Origin: Arenicola marina
Lineage: Eukaryota; Annelida; Polychaeta; Arenicolidae
DNA length: 64,000 bases
NCBI GenBank assembly: GCA_964019135.1
Contig: OZ025248.1
Location: 52,445,670-52,509,669, forward strand
Direction of reading: 5' to 3'
The notes beneath the pieces were generated by a model. That model had not been told where the DNA came from. It searched no databases and saw only the letters and a list, made by a program, of their open reading frames with translations. Shown piece after piece: positions 12,179 through 24,707 of this stretch (within the stretch, counting starts at the first letter, position 1; each line of letters begins with the position of its first letter). The position numbers and the translations under genes are program-made.

Positions 12179-15100
12179 TCACTGTTCGTCCTCTTCACTG
12201 CCTGGCGTGTCTACGTCCATCTTCTCGGCGGGGGGCTCCGCGCTGGCCGCCGCCGCCGCCGCGTCAGCCTGCCCCTCCCCGCCCGTCGACGACCTCTTCA
12301 GCGCCCTCAGCTTACGTGTCTGCAGCTTGGCCAAGTCCTGCTTCTGCATGTGGATGCGTCCTTCCTTTGTGCCGAACGGATCGCGGGAGATGTTCTTCAC
12401 CTTCTTCGGCTGCAAGAAACAAAATTCAAGAGTACAGCAAGGCATTACATTAACTTCTCAGCTAATGGCGGGCAAATAATACTTCCCCTGACCGAAAATA
12501 CGCTTGCCCCGTTTTCTTATCAGAACGTAAAAGAGGTTCGATATGTTATTGGCGATACGCCGCCATGTTCCGTGCTTAGAAACCTTTTGGAAAGCGCAGG
12601 AACGGTTACACACGTTACAGAGGCAGACAGACAGAAGGCGCGCGCCAGATACCACAGAAGGAAATATTTTCGGCTGAGGTAAGCAAGCGTCCTCTGTCGG
12701 GAGATTACCGAATCGCGATTCGCCAAAATCTAGCTTTAACATAAAACTATTTCAACAAGAGGTAAACATTGGACGAGCGAGACGCACACATTTGACGGGA
12801 AGGGGTTCAGGGGTTCAGAAGCAGGCGATTCAAACACCAGCACTGTGGATGAAGCTTTGGTAGCTCATTCGGTATAGCGACAGAGATTCCTTCTCGTAGG
12901 TTTGTGCTTTCAATTCTTGACGAAATCAACTTTGTTATTCTTTTGCATTTACTGATGGTAGCAATGTTTTTTTAGACTGAAAAATATCATCTTCTCCATG
13001 GTCACTTTTTAAAGAAAAATCATCCTAAATAATTATTCTAAGACAAATCGGTATATAGTTCCGGCCCCTCGTCGGTCCGCTTGATAGTAGGGCATTATTA
13101 GCCTGTACGTAAACACATTAATGAGCCAGGAGGTTACCTTAGCCTGCTTAGGTTGCCGTTTTGCACGCTTGTAGAGGTCATCGGAGGCTAACTTGCTTCG
13201 CCTGATCACCAGATCCAGCGACGGGCCGATCTCTTCCAGCTCAACTCGAGGCACTCGGCTTCCAGACTTTTTCAGTAGCGCTCTAAAACAAGAAATGAAA
13301 CAAATTGGCGTCTTAGGCCACTTTGGTGAACACAAGGGCTAAACTCGGCCAAGGTACCTCCCGGGACGATGAAGGATGAATGGATGAAAAACATGCTCCA
13401 AATTTGGTGCCCCGGGCCTGGATTCGAACCCAGGACTTGTTGGTCTAGTTGGTCTACTACACCAGATACCCCCCCCTCTCCTAAAACAAGAAACCCATGA
13501 TACACCTATGATGCAAACATATATATCCAAACTAAATTTTTTTGGGTAGTGCACTAAAGCAAGTCCATGTTAGACTGAGATAATATCTTCTAACATTTAC
13601 TGGGTTTATGGTCTGTTATTGCTGGTGCGAAACCTTGAAGAAGTGCATGTCATACAGTATATATCACGAACAGCACAACTAAATACACAGTAATTAAAGT
13701 GCTGCACTCCCAAACGCAACCCCAGCTATAACAATACGTTGCCATATTTTCCACGTGTAACACATGAACGACAAGATGAAACTGACAACTTACTTGTAAC
13801 TGCGTATATAGAGCTTTCCTTCCAGGCAGGTAAACATCAGCACGTGTTCCAGCCCATTTAGACGCACATTGGAAGCCTTAGCTCCTCGGAAGAAATCTAA
13901 AAAAAAAACATCAATATCAAGAAAAAACTTTATGAAAATCGACAGCAATTCTAGGCGAAAAACAATATGACAACTAGTTGTCAGCTGTTTGTGTTTGACA
14001 AGTAACAAAATCAAATTGACATAAATAACATCTATATGAGCGGTCGTTCTTCTAGGTTTCGACGAACCAATGTTTAAACATAGCTCATGTATGACTCACG
14101 CCTACCATTTACTAGAATAATTCATTTCGTGGGCCCCAACAAGTAAGATGGATCATGGTGATGAATAAATAAAACTTGACACTAACCGATTAGAACATTC
14201 TTCAGTCTCTTGTGTTCGTCGTCTAGCTCAAAAGATTCCCCAGTGAATATCAACACGGGCTTTGTTCCAAGAGGACATTTGGACGTCTGTAAATATACGG
14301 TACATTAGACACACTTATAAAAACACACTTCATGTTGACATATTATAGGTAAACGTTACTTGTGGTCAACTCGGAAATACTATAACTCTCACACGTATCT
14401 ACCATGCACAGGAGGCCCTGCCTTAACATCTAGAATGAACGTCTTTAACGCTAGCCCACTTTACAACTTACAGAGCCATGTGGTCATATATAGAAGACCA
14501 CAAGTCAAAAATCATATTCTCTGGAAGCGAACGGCGAGAAAGAAGAGAGGAAGATATCAATTGAAACTGACCTTGAAGTCCTCCATAGATTTGAAGTCCT
14601 CTATTCCCAGTTCTATCATATCCAAAACATGATAATCGTAAAGCCTTCCTATAAAGAAAAAAAAAGGGGAAATATTGATGCATAAACATCTAATCATCCA
14701 TCATCCAGTACAAGTGGACAGTTAATTGAACACATGTGCTAATTAATTGAACCCATGAGCAAGCGCTAACTAAAAAATAACAACTAAATTACTGGTAAAA
14801 GTGAAATTATGTCATATTTGTATTAAAAAATACGATTCGACATGCTGCATATTGAATTAGTGTTACTTGCATAGTACAATGCATACCTAAGACAAGGTTG
14901 TGTGGCCGTTTCTTCGAATGTGAACCAAAGAGGAATAATGATGAATCCGATTTGTTGCTGAAAAATTCCTGAAAGCATAATTACCGGTAACATATATTTT
15001 TTTAACACATCAAAAAACAGTACAACAGAAGGTTAGTTCATCAGATAACACACCCAGTTTATTCATATTTACAAGTGCATATACCACAGCATTTTCGTGG

Positions 15101-16148
15101 TTCTATTTAAACTATACAACCTTTTAGGACATCTTGCCCCGAACAGTAAACCCAAGGACATTCGGATGGGCACGGGCAGTAAACACCAGGACATTTGGAT
15201 GGGCAAACGTGGCCCCATCAGAATGTTTAAATTGTACTTAAAATACTAACCACTGAAGTTGGATCATCTAATGGTCGCATGATGTTCTTTCTGTAATTGA
15301 AAAGAACAAATGGGTATTTGGCTACTATGGTAAACTTTACGAATAGGACAAAGAACTGCCTGAAATAATGAGGTGAACGAAGTAAAATATGCAGCAGACT
15401 AAAAAGCTTGAGAATCAAATAGCCTATATATTAAGCAGCAGCAGCTCTTCTATTAATGCATAGCAAATCGAAAAGTTATTATTTATTTATTAAATTTATC
15501 TTGACAGATAATCTTACAAGAGGCTTTGCCAGGTCCATTGATTGACACAAGAAAACACAAGAATCAAGACAAATGTTTCACTTACTTTCTGTATGTTGTT
15601 GCCAGAGGTTTCTTTAGACGATACTAAAGAAAGTATAACATGGACAGACTAAGAAACAATTCCTCACTCTCACACCAGACAGTATGACCAGAAAGCTTCT
15701 CAGGCCTATATACATACATATCGATTATGACACGAAGTGTGTTAGACTTTAGAGTGCTTGTTACTTTATAGCGACCCCGCTGCACAGTGTATCCTGTTTT
15801 ATACATCCATTACACGAAGTCTAGATCTTTTTTCAATTGCAAAGAAGTTGCTTGTTACTTGTATGGGTGGACATGTCACCACGCAATCATATAATGCGAA
15901 CTAACAAAATGTATAAAACAATGCATTTCAAACCATACAATATACTGATCAACAGCAATTATGATTAAGTTTGTTTCAAAATAAATAGTCCTTTTTTTTT
16001 TAGGAAGTAACTTACCAATTCTTTAAGGACGTGGGTAACTCTATCACTTGTTCTACCCCCTTTAATAAACATGGCATTTTTGTCATTTTCATGAACTTGG
16101 GCATCTTTCTTGGCAAGGGCCCTCTTCACCCTCTGATTTTTGGGTTTC
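12179..16148 (-). CDS. RPF2: Ribosome production factor 2 (Brix domain)
   Basis: RPF2 works with RRS1 to place the 5S RNP in pre-60S particles in the nucleolus. Nine exons join in frame by exact GT/AG junctions: 16148-16016, 15623-15586, 15290-15251, 14968-14887, 14648-14572, 14286-14187, 13896-13794, 13282-13138 and 12409-12179 (stop). The product (about 315 residues here; human 306) follows human RPF2 throughout: [93 protein letters not shown] and [20 protein letters not shown]. The last exon adds an alanine-rich, acidic tail ending GSEEDEQ. The first exon is unresolved: exon 2 begins in phase 2, and an ATG with only ten further bases before a GT at 16738-16728 would fit (M-V-E-R then KPKNQR), but this is weak. 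Intron 9 (13283-13793) contains a SINE. Confidence 0.95.
13318..13485 (-). mobile_element. tRNA-derived SINE (family 1), in RPF2 intron
   Basis: Minus-strand copy. A tRNA-like head has an A-box-like TGGTGTAGTAG and a B-box GGTTCGAATCC, and is followed by the body shared with the copy at 25018 (ATTCATCCTTCATCGTCCCG, then a GGCCGAGTTTAGCC segment). The head lies at about 13408-13482. Similar tails occur at 47898-47960 and 61083-61187. Confidence 0.85.
14060..14155. repeat. Dispersed repeat, copy shared with 47470-47560
   Basis: The segment around ACATAGCTCATGTATGACTC and GCCTACCATTTACTAGAATA resembles 47470-47560 (GCATAGCTCACGTATGCTTC, GCCTATCATTTACAGTAATA). Two diverged copies of an unnamed dispersed repeat, this one in an RPF2 intron. 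Confidence 0.55.
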
Positions 16149-16149
16149 C

Positions 16150-18870
16150 TGAAAGTAATACCATCAGATATTCATCATTGATGCTCAATACATTTGATTA
16201 CATTTCTCAAGTATTCAAAAGTATCCATATTCATAGTACAATACTTGAATATTTTTTATATATGTAATACCAGTAACACTAACACCCACTATGGACTAAA
16301 ACCTGATAAATCTTTCACAATGAACTGCCAGTAAATAAGAATTGAATTGGTATATATATTTTTTAATAGCGGTGAGTGGTGGAAAGTTTGTTTCTGTGGA
16401 TATCTTTGGGGCTGATGACTTCTCGAGCAGTGCCTGGGGCCTTCAATCTTAGTGCCTATGTCTTGAAATGTATCCTTGGCATAAATATATAACATTGTTC
16501 CCTGCGTTATACAACATATATTCTGCCAGCCCAGAAAAGAGTGTACAATGGTGGGAGTTGTATAATAGAGGGATGCCCTGAGATGGGCAGTTTTCGCTTA
16601 AGTATCCTAACACACTCACATGGCACTATAATGCACTGTCATAACAAATCATTTATTTACAACGACAAGCAGAACATTGAGTGTGATTATCATTGTCAAA
16701 ATGTCTAGCAATGCTGCCGTAGTGCACCTCTCCACCATGTTTAGCCATTGCATTTCTATCTTTCATTGGTGTTAAAGATATCTTGTAGCCCTCACATATG
16801 ATGGACAGCTGTGAAAACTAATCAGCAACTGTCTAGTGGTTAACATCGGTGGTTAACTCTCCACTCAGCACTGATGCTTTTATATTGTGGCAGAAGCGGG
16901 GAAATCATCTAACCCTAGATCCAGTGAGAAAAGCAGTGTCTTCTCCTCCAAGAGCTTTCATCGCAGAGGATATGTTCAAAGACTGTGCTGTGCTAAACCA
17001 GTCACTCATCAACTAATTGTATAATATTTTCCTAAGCTTCAAAATCTTTGATGCAGCTCTGGTTCCTTTTTTCCACTTGTCCATGATAATATCAGCATTC
17101 AGTCACACAAAGCTACTATGCTGATTATGGTTGCTTCAGCTGCTCCAAAGTTAAAACCTTTATCCTTGCATCGATTATATATATGAATACTTAGGCAGCC
17201 CTACTTATATCAAATGTACATAATAGGTACAAAAAACAATAATGTACACATAGACGTCTGCTCCTCAATCAGAATAGAGTGTTGCTTCATCATAGCCAAT
17301 GGGGTCTAGTCCTAGAACACATGGTGGCGCCACGCAGCAAGTTAACAATGGGATTGAATTGTGTCGATTGTAAGATATACGTTGACAAGGGCGTCGCATA
17401 ATAAAGGAGCTTTAACATCTTTTGCTCCACCCCCCTGCTTTTATGCGGCAGGCCATGATCAGCAATCCATAGCCATCCAGGCCACCTTATAGCTGGTAAA
17501 CATAACATACATGCGCTATATACATTGTAAGCCCATTCGCAGTCATCAGCTGATTACTTTATCACCATGCTACACTGGGTTTAGCCGGATGTTGTTATAT
17601 ATTCAGGACACTTTAACCACTTTTGGTCATAAAGTGTTAATGGGAGAAGGAAGGGAGAGCAGAGCTATATCCCTGAGAGTGACCCTGTACTCTTTGTAAA
17701 GAAAGACATGGGATCTTTATTCTCCTACCAGATAGACAGTGACTGTTTAGTGCAATATTGCACAGATGCACCTGGATGCTCATTCCCGTTTGTATGTTGT
17801 CAAACAATTGGTACTTTTGGTTTCATTTTCAAGTATATTTATGTTTGCCCACTATGTTGTATCAAACGAGCATTCAAAGGGATTAAGCACCTAAGCAGGT
17901 CTGCGCAATATTACGCTAAATAGTCACGGGCAGATGGCGCCACTTCAAGTACATTGGCACATGAACAAACCACTATATTTATTGGGCAAAGCGTGAAGGT
18001 TGAAGTAGCAGACTAACTTGCTGTAGGTATATTTACAATATGAGTATTAAGATATCAACTAAAAGGTTAAGTAATAGATTAAGTTGCATAAAATAAGAAA
18101 TATTTAGATATATGATGATACTCCCAGAAAGCTCTTTGACTTTGGTGACAGCGTCAATGCCACGCTTCTGGACCCTACCAAAGATAGCGAGGTCAGACCA
18201 TTTTTTATTTTTTAGAAATGCCAAGTGAGCTATATACCATTCGAACAATCTCGTCCAGAGACAATGATTGATGCTAGTTTGAGCGATCTATGATGAATAT
18301 TAACGAAGTTGTGAGGATTCAAATACCAATTTTGGGCTAACTTGTCAGCTGGTTTAGAGACATGTTTATCGAGGTCCCATTCCTGGCGTAATTGAGGTCT
18401 AGATGATTATCTAATCAGCCAATGTATATATCATTGGATATGTCTTGTTCTGGGCAAGAGAATAGTACTTGTTTGAGTATCATAGAGTGAATGGAAGTAA
18501 AGTTACATGTAACATTAGTTGCACAGAGGGAAATGAATAAAGGCAGACCGCCCTTCAGCTATTAAGCTATATTACAACACAGCTAGTTTGTGGGGGTGAA
18601 GTAATGTCCCAGTAAAGATAGATCAACCTGCCAGGTGTTTTTCATTAAGCGGCTTGAAAATATTGCTATCACAATAGAATAACAGATTAATACGACCAGC
18701 TCAGGGACTAGGGCCTCATTCAAGCCACTTGCTAAGCTTTGTATTCCATTCTATGCTGAAAACCAGCGTGCACGCAAAGTTAAAAATGTACTTAATTTTG
18801 ATATATATATCTCAATAAATAGTCGCTTCATGCAGCAAGATTTTATTGAATTGAAAGTAAAAAACATCTG
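16150..18870. other. Unassigned stretch upstream of RPF2
   Basis: No conserved exon recognised apart from the doubtful RPF2 exon 1 at 16728-16738. The DNA is AT-rich with TATATA runs. A diverged minus-strand SINE tail lies at about 17590-17725. An exon-like open stretch at 18116-18235 on the minus strand (product contains GRVQKRGIDAVTKVKELSGS, with an AG acceptor-like site ahead of it) could not be assigned to a family. Confidence 0.4.
17590..17725 (-). mobile_element. SINE family 2 tail, degraded
   Basis: TTCAGGACACTTTAACCACT, GGGAGAAGGAAGGGAGAG and AAAGACATGGGATC match, on the minus strand, the body of the complete SINE at 33713-33962 and the copy at 46543. No clear tRNA head is visible, so the copy is truncated or badly diverged. 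Confidence 0.6.
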
Positions 18871-18954
18871 TGAGTCAAAATGAGCAGAGATGAATCTCAT
18901 AACCTAGGCATGAAGTGTATAACAGAAATTGTTTCATACTGCGTATTGCATATG

Positions 18955-19141
18955 TTAGAAGGTAAGCAAAATCCTTTGACCTCGCTACCAAGGAGTTTGT
19001 GACTCCGGGATCCTTTGGGGCTACCCAGGCTCCAATGGCAATGAGCTGGCTGCCTGCCTGTAGTAGCGAGACAGGGTCCAATTCCCCAGCCACATTTGAG
19101 GCATACACTCCCATCTGTCCACCAATGGCTGTGGCCGCCAA
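18955..19141 (-). CDS. Candidate exon, family not recognised
   Basis: A minus-strand open stretch with balanced, protein-like composition: MAATAIGGQMGVYASNVAGE, followed shortly by PVSLLQAGSQLIAIGAWVAP. It is better balanced than the low-complexity open frames nearby. A possible donor follows GCGAG at about 18980, but no good acceptor is visible upstream. It may be a gene fragment or part of a mobile element. No function is proposed, and the ends are uncertain. Confidence 0.25.
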
Positions 19142-19249
19142 TAGGTTGTGGCCGCCGGGGGGGTGGGGGTTTAGGTAGCGAGAAGGGCGGTAGAGGTGTC
19201 CGGGGATTAGTGCGGACCGGCGCGGCAGGGTGTTATCTAATAGCGCTAA

Positions 19250-19480
19250 TCATGTACTGTTATTTTCAGGCGTGAAGTGGAAGACCTGACAAGTGGACTT
19301 CAAGGCACAGATCGTGTACTGTTATTTTCAGGGCGTGAAATGGAAGACCACGTGGGGGCGGAGTTCCTGCGACGGGACATCCGCGTGGAGACTAAACGCC
19401 ACCTTGTCTTCGCCACCAACAGCCAGTTGGACCATTTGGCCAGAGCGCAGACGTGGTACTGATCCGACTTTTACATTTAG
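19250..19480 (+). pseudogene. MULE-type transposase remnant with duplicated acceptor-like segment
   Basis: From about 19330 the plus strand encodes RRDIRVETKRHLVFATNSQL followed by DHLARAQTWY, like the block before and at the first catalytic Asp of MULE transposases (family pattern: RHLIFATxxQLxxLxxAxTWxxDGTFK). After TWY the frame meets a TGA; the neighbouring frame then reads DPTFTF, so the copy is frameshifted and decayed. Just upstream, TGTACTGTTATTTTCAG plus the next GCGTGAAGTGGAAGACC occurs twice, 62 bp apart (19254 and 19316), so an acceptor-like site has been duplicated in tandem. A FLYWCH/MULE host-derived gene is possible but nothing else of one is seen. Confidence 0.5.
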
Positions 19481-19499
19481 AGACCTTTAGATTGAGATT

Positions 19500-22285
19500 G
19501 AGAATTACTTCTACTTCTCCTGCGGGCCGGGAGCCGAGTCGTAGGCCCCAGACAGGCACGAGTCTGCGTTCACGCCAACGTCCCCGAAGAAGCCGCCGTC
19601 CCCTCTGTGCCCCAGGCCGACGTCCCCGAAGCCGCCGTTCCCTCTGTGCCCCAGGGCGACGTCCCCGACATCCCCCAAGCAAGGGGGAGGGGGTTGCATT
19701 GGTGCGGGGGGTATGGTGGGAGGGGGGGGGGGGGGGTTTGGTGGTCTTGTTTGAAGGGACGGAGGCATGCCCAGGTCGGGTGGGGATTACGATAGACGAC
19801 GGCTGGGTGTTAAGCACTGAGCTGCTGGGCTGGTTGTTATTCGTTAATCGCTTAAAAAAACATCGCGGACACTTGTATACGCTATATACCCTATATTTTG
19901 TTCAACACATTCAACGAATTCAACACATATGTACATCCACGGGGTCACCCGGGGGCTCTCCATCTGTGTGGCGTCACCAGGGGTCCCTCCATCACCCAAC
20001 GTGAACGAACGCGACCACAGCGAAGGTTGTATGAGCGCTACTTATTCTTATGCCGTATCTCCCCCTGCAAACACGTTCACTACATGTCGGCCAATACGAG
20101 TGCATGAGGCGGGAGTGCAATAAATGGAACAGCCTACAATGTAATTTGCATACAAGACTTATGACGTCACATAAATGAGTTTTTGTATCGCGAGCAACAC
20201 GTCTGAATCACAATGTCATGGCTTGCGTGAGGGTATTTACTGCCTTATATCTTACTAAATAAATGTAATTTCACTTTGGGGCAATTACAATAAGAAGTTG
20301 GAAGGTTGAGCCCAAAGCATGAGTGTCAGACAGAACACTCATCAATCTGCTTATCTCCCGACCTGAGTCAGGTCGGAAGTCTGCTAATGGAAAAAAATAG
20401 CGAGGATATTAAACGTAGGTGAGCGACATATCCAAGTTGGGAGTGGACTGCGTTTAATTTGTTGAACTAATTGGCCTGAAGCAAAACAATAACCGTTTGA
20501 TCGGTTCGCCCTTCAGCCTCCGCTTAATCCCTAATCCCCTCTACCATACCACCCCCCCCCCCCGCCTCCCCTACCCTCCACCCCTAAATGTCCAGTGGCC
20601 CACGCGGGCGTAAACCTAGGTAGGTACCCCTCCCATCCCCTCTACACTTCCAGTCAAATCATCCAGCGGTCAAAATGGACCGTAGTCAAAGTGGGCCTAC
20701 AACAGCCCACAGTGACCAGAGACAACTATCAAGTCGTTGGCATCTAAAAATTACATCAGGTTTTCAGACGTTAGTGTCAAGCACTAAGACTTATATATAT
20801 ATACATTTTCGTCTGATTTTCAGGCTCACCGACCGAACCGTGTATACACCGTATTATCGCTCATAACTATGCAAGGAAGATAATCAAATTATCTTGGCGG
20901 CGACGCGCCTGTCTGTACCTTCAAAATTCCGAATATCTCCGCTAGATCTACTTACACAACTCTTTTTATGACCATGTTTAGACGACTGGTAGGCACATCT
21001 GCATGAAAATTAAGCCTTATTGTAAGGTAAATAACACAACGCGCACGTTCTTCGTAGTCTCAAACCCCAAAACGCATCTATTTACGCAACTGCGTTCGGA
21101 GGCGTCGACCAAACCCTCCACAGGTCTCATACAACTAATACAAGGGCTAGGTAGAAAATGAGCGTGTGGTGATGGTATGGAGGGACTGGGAGTCTGTTTC
21201 AGTGTTCGCCTGTGTGGAATCAGTTCACCCATATGCACCTTAAAGGAGAGGGGGTATGCCTATAATACCAATAGACATACATAAGCTCCTCAGGGGCGGA
21301 TCCAGAAAATCTGGAGAGGGGGAGGGGGCGGTTTCAGGGTCGGATCCAGAATTGCTGGAGGGGGGGGGGGGCGGTTTCGGTTTTCATATGTTAAATGATA
21401 TAATTTCGGACATAAAAGGGGACTCGATGTGGTATAACTGGGTGCTTTTAGCCGTTTAGTCCCGCAGGGCAAAATTTATACTGTCAGATATATAAGCCAA
21501 AGGAAGCCCAGGGCCATCTCGAGAATGCGAGGGCGAGATCCATCTCGAACTCCATTTTTGAACTCGCGTTTTCGCCCTGGCGTTCTCGCGAACTCGCATT
21601 CTCGCTCTCGCGTTTTTGCGTTCGCGTATTCTCGCCCCTTCTTGTGCCAGGCGAGAATGCGAGATAGCGAGTGGCACAAAGATATCACTATATAAGTGTG
21701 ATATCTCTCGGCTCGGCTCTCGTGGACAACTTCAAGGACCTACCCCTGTATCCCCTCGGGGGGGGGGGGGGCTACTGCTAAACGAAGCTGGCGGAGGGGT
21801 TCCGTTGGTGCCCCTCGATGCCTGAGGCATTTGTAATAAAAAAAGATACCCTGACATAAAAAAAAAAATAATCTCGTTATGGCGTAAGTCGAAGACGTTT
21901 GACATAGCCAGTGAAAGCAACATTTAACCTGACCCGCCTGGTATCTCCAAATACTTTTTCACTGTGGCCCTCGATTCCGCGCTTCCGTAGTTTTGAACAT
22001 GGATTATGTGTTTAAAAACGCGCATGCGTCAACGTAACCTGGTCTTTCAAGCTCTTTCCATTTTCCAAGACCAAATTCAGGGGTGTCATTTTCAACCCAT
22101 TTTGAAAAAAGAGAGTGGGTAGGCTCTTATAAAACGCCCCAACAGACAACTGCCGATGTAAAACCAGCATGTAGGGGTTAGTGGGCCAAAATTCAGACAC
22201 TAATTAGAAGCAGTAAAGCTAGCTGTAAATCAATTAAAACATTAGTTGTCATCTGACAAGGGTATGGTGGTTCCCAGCAATTTAA
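19500..22285. other. Unassigned stretch with low-complexity tracts
   Basis: No gene recognised. A GC-rich direct repeat of CGTCCCCGAAG(C/A)(A/C)GCCG motifs lies at 19580-19680. There are poly-G and poly-C tracts at about 19720, 20550 and 21360. Two GGCGGATCCAGAA ends lie at about 21294 and 21340, of the kind seen at 50171. At 21520-21680 there is an imperfect repeat of GCGAGAATGCGAG and its complement. Confidence 0.45.
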
Positions 22286-22375
22286 AGTTAAAGTTACTCA
22301 TACAGCAATATTTTCCTTGAGAGACTTAAAATTGTTTAGACTGGAAATGACGTATTTATATTCTTAGCATATAAG

Positions 22376-22657
22376 TGTTGCCGGGTAGTCTGAGCGGTTT
22401 TCGATATTTAGTTTAGTTATGTTAATTTTGTGCGGGATTTCGCGGGCTTCCGGTGCGCCAGATTCCGGTGGTCCTCAGAGCATCACTTGCTGCTGAGGAT
22501 CCACAGAGACAACACGTACATCAAGATTTAGTCAGGAAACATCTTTTTAACCGTTCAGACCACTCGGCCACAACTCCCGTAATTCAGTGCCACTTTGCTG
22601 GGTTGTGTGAGTCAATACAGAGAACAGCCAGAACAACACCCCCTCCACCCCGTAACA
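22376..22657 (+). repeat. 5' LTR
   Basis: The first 282-bp terminal repeat of the element at 22376-24633. It is flanked on the left by ATAAG and on the right by the primer-binding-like site. Confidence 0.9.
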
Positions 22658-24351
22658 TTTTGGCGCAGTCGGCAGGATTACTCAGCGGCAAGTCACGGTG
22701 TGGAGGGTGAGAGGAAACCGGGAGTTACAAGGACAGCATCATGGTCACCCTGGAGGAAATGCAGGCGCAGCTGGAGCAGCTGAAGGAGGACGCTGTCGCA
22801 TGGAACATGGAAGATCGGGAGTGTCCCGCGGTGTCTCAGAGGGCGGAGTGCAACGTGCATGAGCGCCGGACAACAACCAGGGAGGACACGCTCTCCAACC
22901 CGACGGACTTGACAGAGGTTCTGGTGCTCATGCGGGCGCAACAGCAGACGTTGCTGGAACTGTCGCACAGAGTCCAGCAGATCGCTTTGGCCCAAACGGG
23001 TCAACCGCCAGCGGCTATGTCTGCGTATCCGCCTGCGACTTTGGGCTTCCACCCACCAGCGGCCATGACGGGCCACCCGCCGGCGGCTATGACAGGCCAC
23101 CCGCCGGCCCGGGCGACAACACCGGCAGCAGCCCAAGGTAACGAAGAGGGACGCCGGGGTCACGCTCAGACTCGCTCCTGCTATCGTTGTGGTCAGGTGG
23201 GCCACCTAGCGACGAGATGCCCCTTCCAGAAGGCGTCCGGGCAGGATGGACATCATGCGGGAAACGAGTGTCCCGCGCCACTGTGAACCAAGTGGTGACA
23301 TCTCGGGAGTCAGGTTCGGCACACACCTACGTCCCTGTGTGCTATAGGTGTAAACGTGCTGGGCACGTTGTAAGGGACTGTCCGACGGGGAGGCGGGTCC
23401 GCGGAGGGGCTTGTTTCAGGTGCGGCCAGCAGGGTCACTTGAAGCGCGACTGCCCCTGGCGGAGACAGTCGAAGTGTTACCGCTGCGGTCGGCCCGATCA
23501 CCTGGCCCGGAACTGCCGCGAGAGGAGATGGACCGGCGCGGAAGATGACGTCGCTGTGGCAAAACGCGACCCGGACCCGATACATCCGGAGCGCGGCGAC
23601 GACGTAGAGCAGGGTGACCTCGTCGACGTGAGGAATCGTGTCGCTGGGCGAAGCCAGATTAAGGACGTCTGGCGACGACCGGACACACATCGCGTGACAG
23701 ACACGTTGGGCCACAACGTGTATACGGTCGAGTCAGTGGATGGAGGCGGATCGCGGACCCTGAACCGCGACAACCTTCGCTCTTGTCCTGCGACGGTGGC
23801 ACCACAGCCGGTGCCAAGGCAGCGACCCGAACCTCAACCGCGACGGCGTCCGCACATCGCGGACGAATCCGAAGATTCGGACCAAGAACAAGTCATGGTA
23901 GTTGCGGCTGTCAGACCAATCCCGGTGCCCCGCCAGCGCGTTGGTCGGGTGGTGATGCCGCCGGAAGATGGCGGGCGGCCGGAGCGCGAGGACGACGTGC
24001 GGCGGGAGCGCGAGGACGACGTGTGGCGGGAGCGCGAGGACGACGTGTGGCGGGAGCGCGAGGACGACGGGCGGCCGGAGAGCGAGGACGACGTGCGGCT
24101 GGAGCCTGACGTGGTGCGGCGCCGCCAGTCGCAACGGAGCAACGCTGGCCAACACCGTAACGTGCATAACGCACCTCGCTCTGCAGTCGTCAACAGCCAG
24201 GAGAGCTGGTTTGGTTGTACGGGCTGGCTCCCACGCCTTTGTGAGACGCTGTCTCTGCTAGAGTGACTGATTTTGCTTTGCTGTAGTTGTTAGCTGTGCT
24301 GTTAAATTCTCGTGGCCGTCACAGAGGGCTGTGACGTAAAGCGGGGGAGAG

Positions 24352-24633
24352 TGTTGCCGGATAGGCTGAGCGGTTTTCGGTATTTAGTTTAGTTATGTTA
24401 ATTTTGTGCGGGATTTCGCGGGCTTCCGGTGCGCCAGATTCCGGTGGTCCTCAGAGCATCACTTGCTGCTGAGGATCCACAGAGACAACACGTACATCAA
24501 GATTTAGTCAGGAAACATCTTTTTAACCGTTCAGACCACTCGGCCACAACTCCCGTAATTCAGTGCCACTTTGCTGGGTTGTGTGAGTCAATACAGAGAA
24601 CAGCCAGAACAACACCCCCTCCACCCCGTAACA
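24352..24633 (+). repeat. 3' LTR
   Basis: The second 282-bp terminal repeat, preceded by a purine-rich tract and followed by TAAG. Nearly identical to the 5' copy. Confidence 0.9.
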
Positions 24634-24707
24634 TAAGTATACACATATTTATTGTATGCAATAAAAAACCGGACATGCATGATGTTATAATTAAGTCATT
24701 TTATTTA

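Larger units (their letters stand above)
22376..24633 (+). mobile_element. LTR retroelement fossil, Ty3/gypsy-like, non-autonomous
   Basis: Two direct 282-bp repeats, 22376-22657 and 24352-24633, begin TGTTGCCGG and end CCCCGTAACA (TG...CA). They differ at about three positions, so the insertion looks young. A primer-binding-like TGGCGCAGTCGGC follows the first LTR at 22661, and a purine-rich tract (AAAGCGGGGGAGAG) precedes the second. The flanks share TAAG, probably a 4-5 bp target duplication. The interior (about 1.7 kb) shows gag-like sequence with several CCHC zinc knuckles (CYRCGQVGHLATRC, CFRCGQQGHLKRDC) at about 23180-23530 and a segment resembling the end of gypsy integrases (GDLVDVRNRVAGRSQIKDVW) near 23620. 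No protease, reverse transcriptase or RNase H is seen. It is broken and lacks most of pol. It sits inside an older dispersed repeat. Confidence 0.88.
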
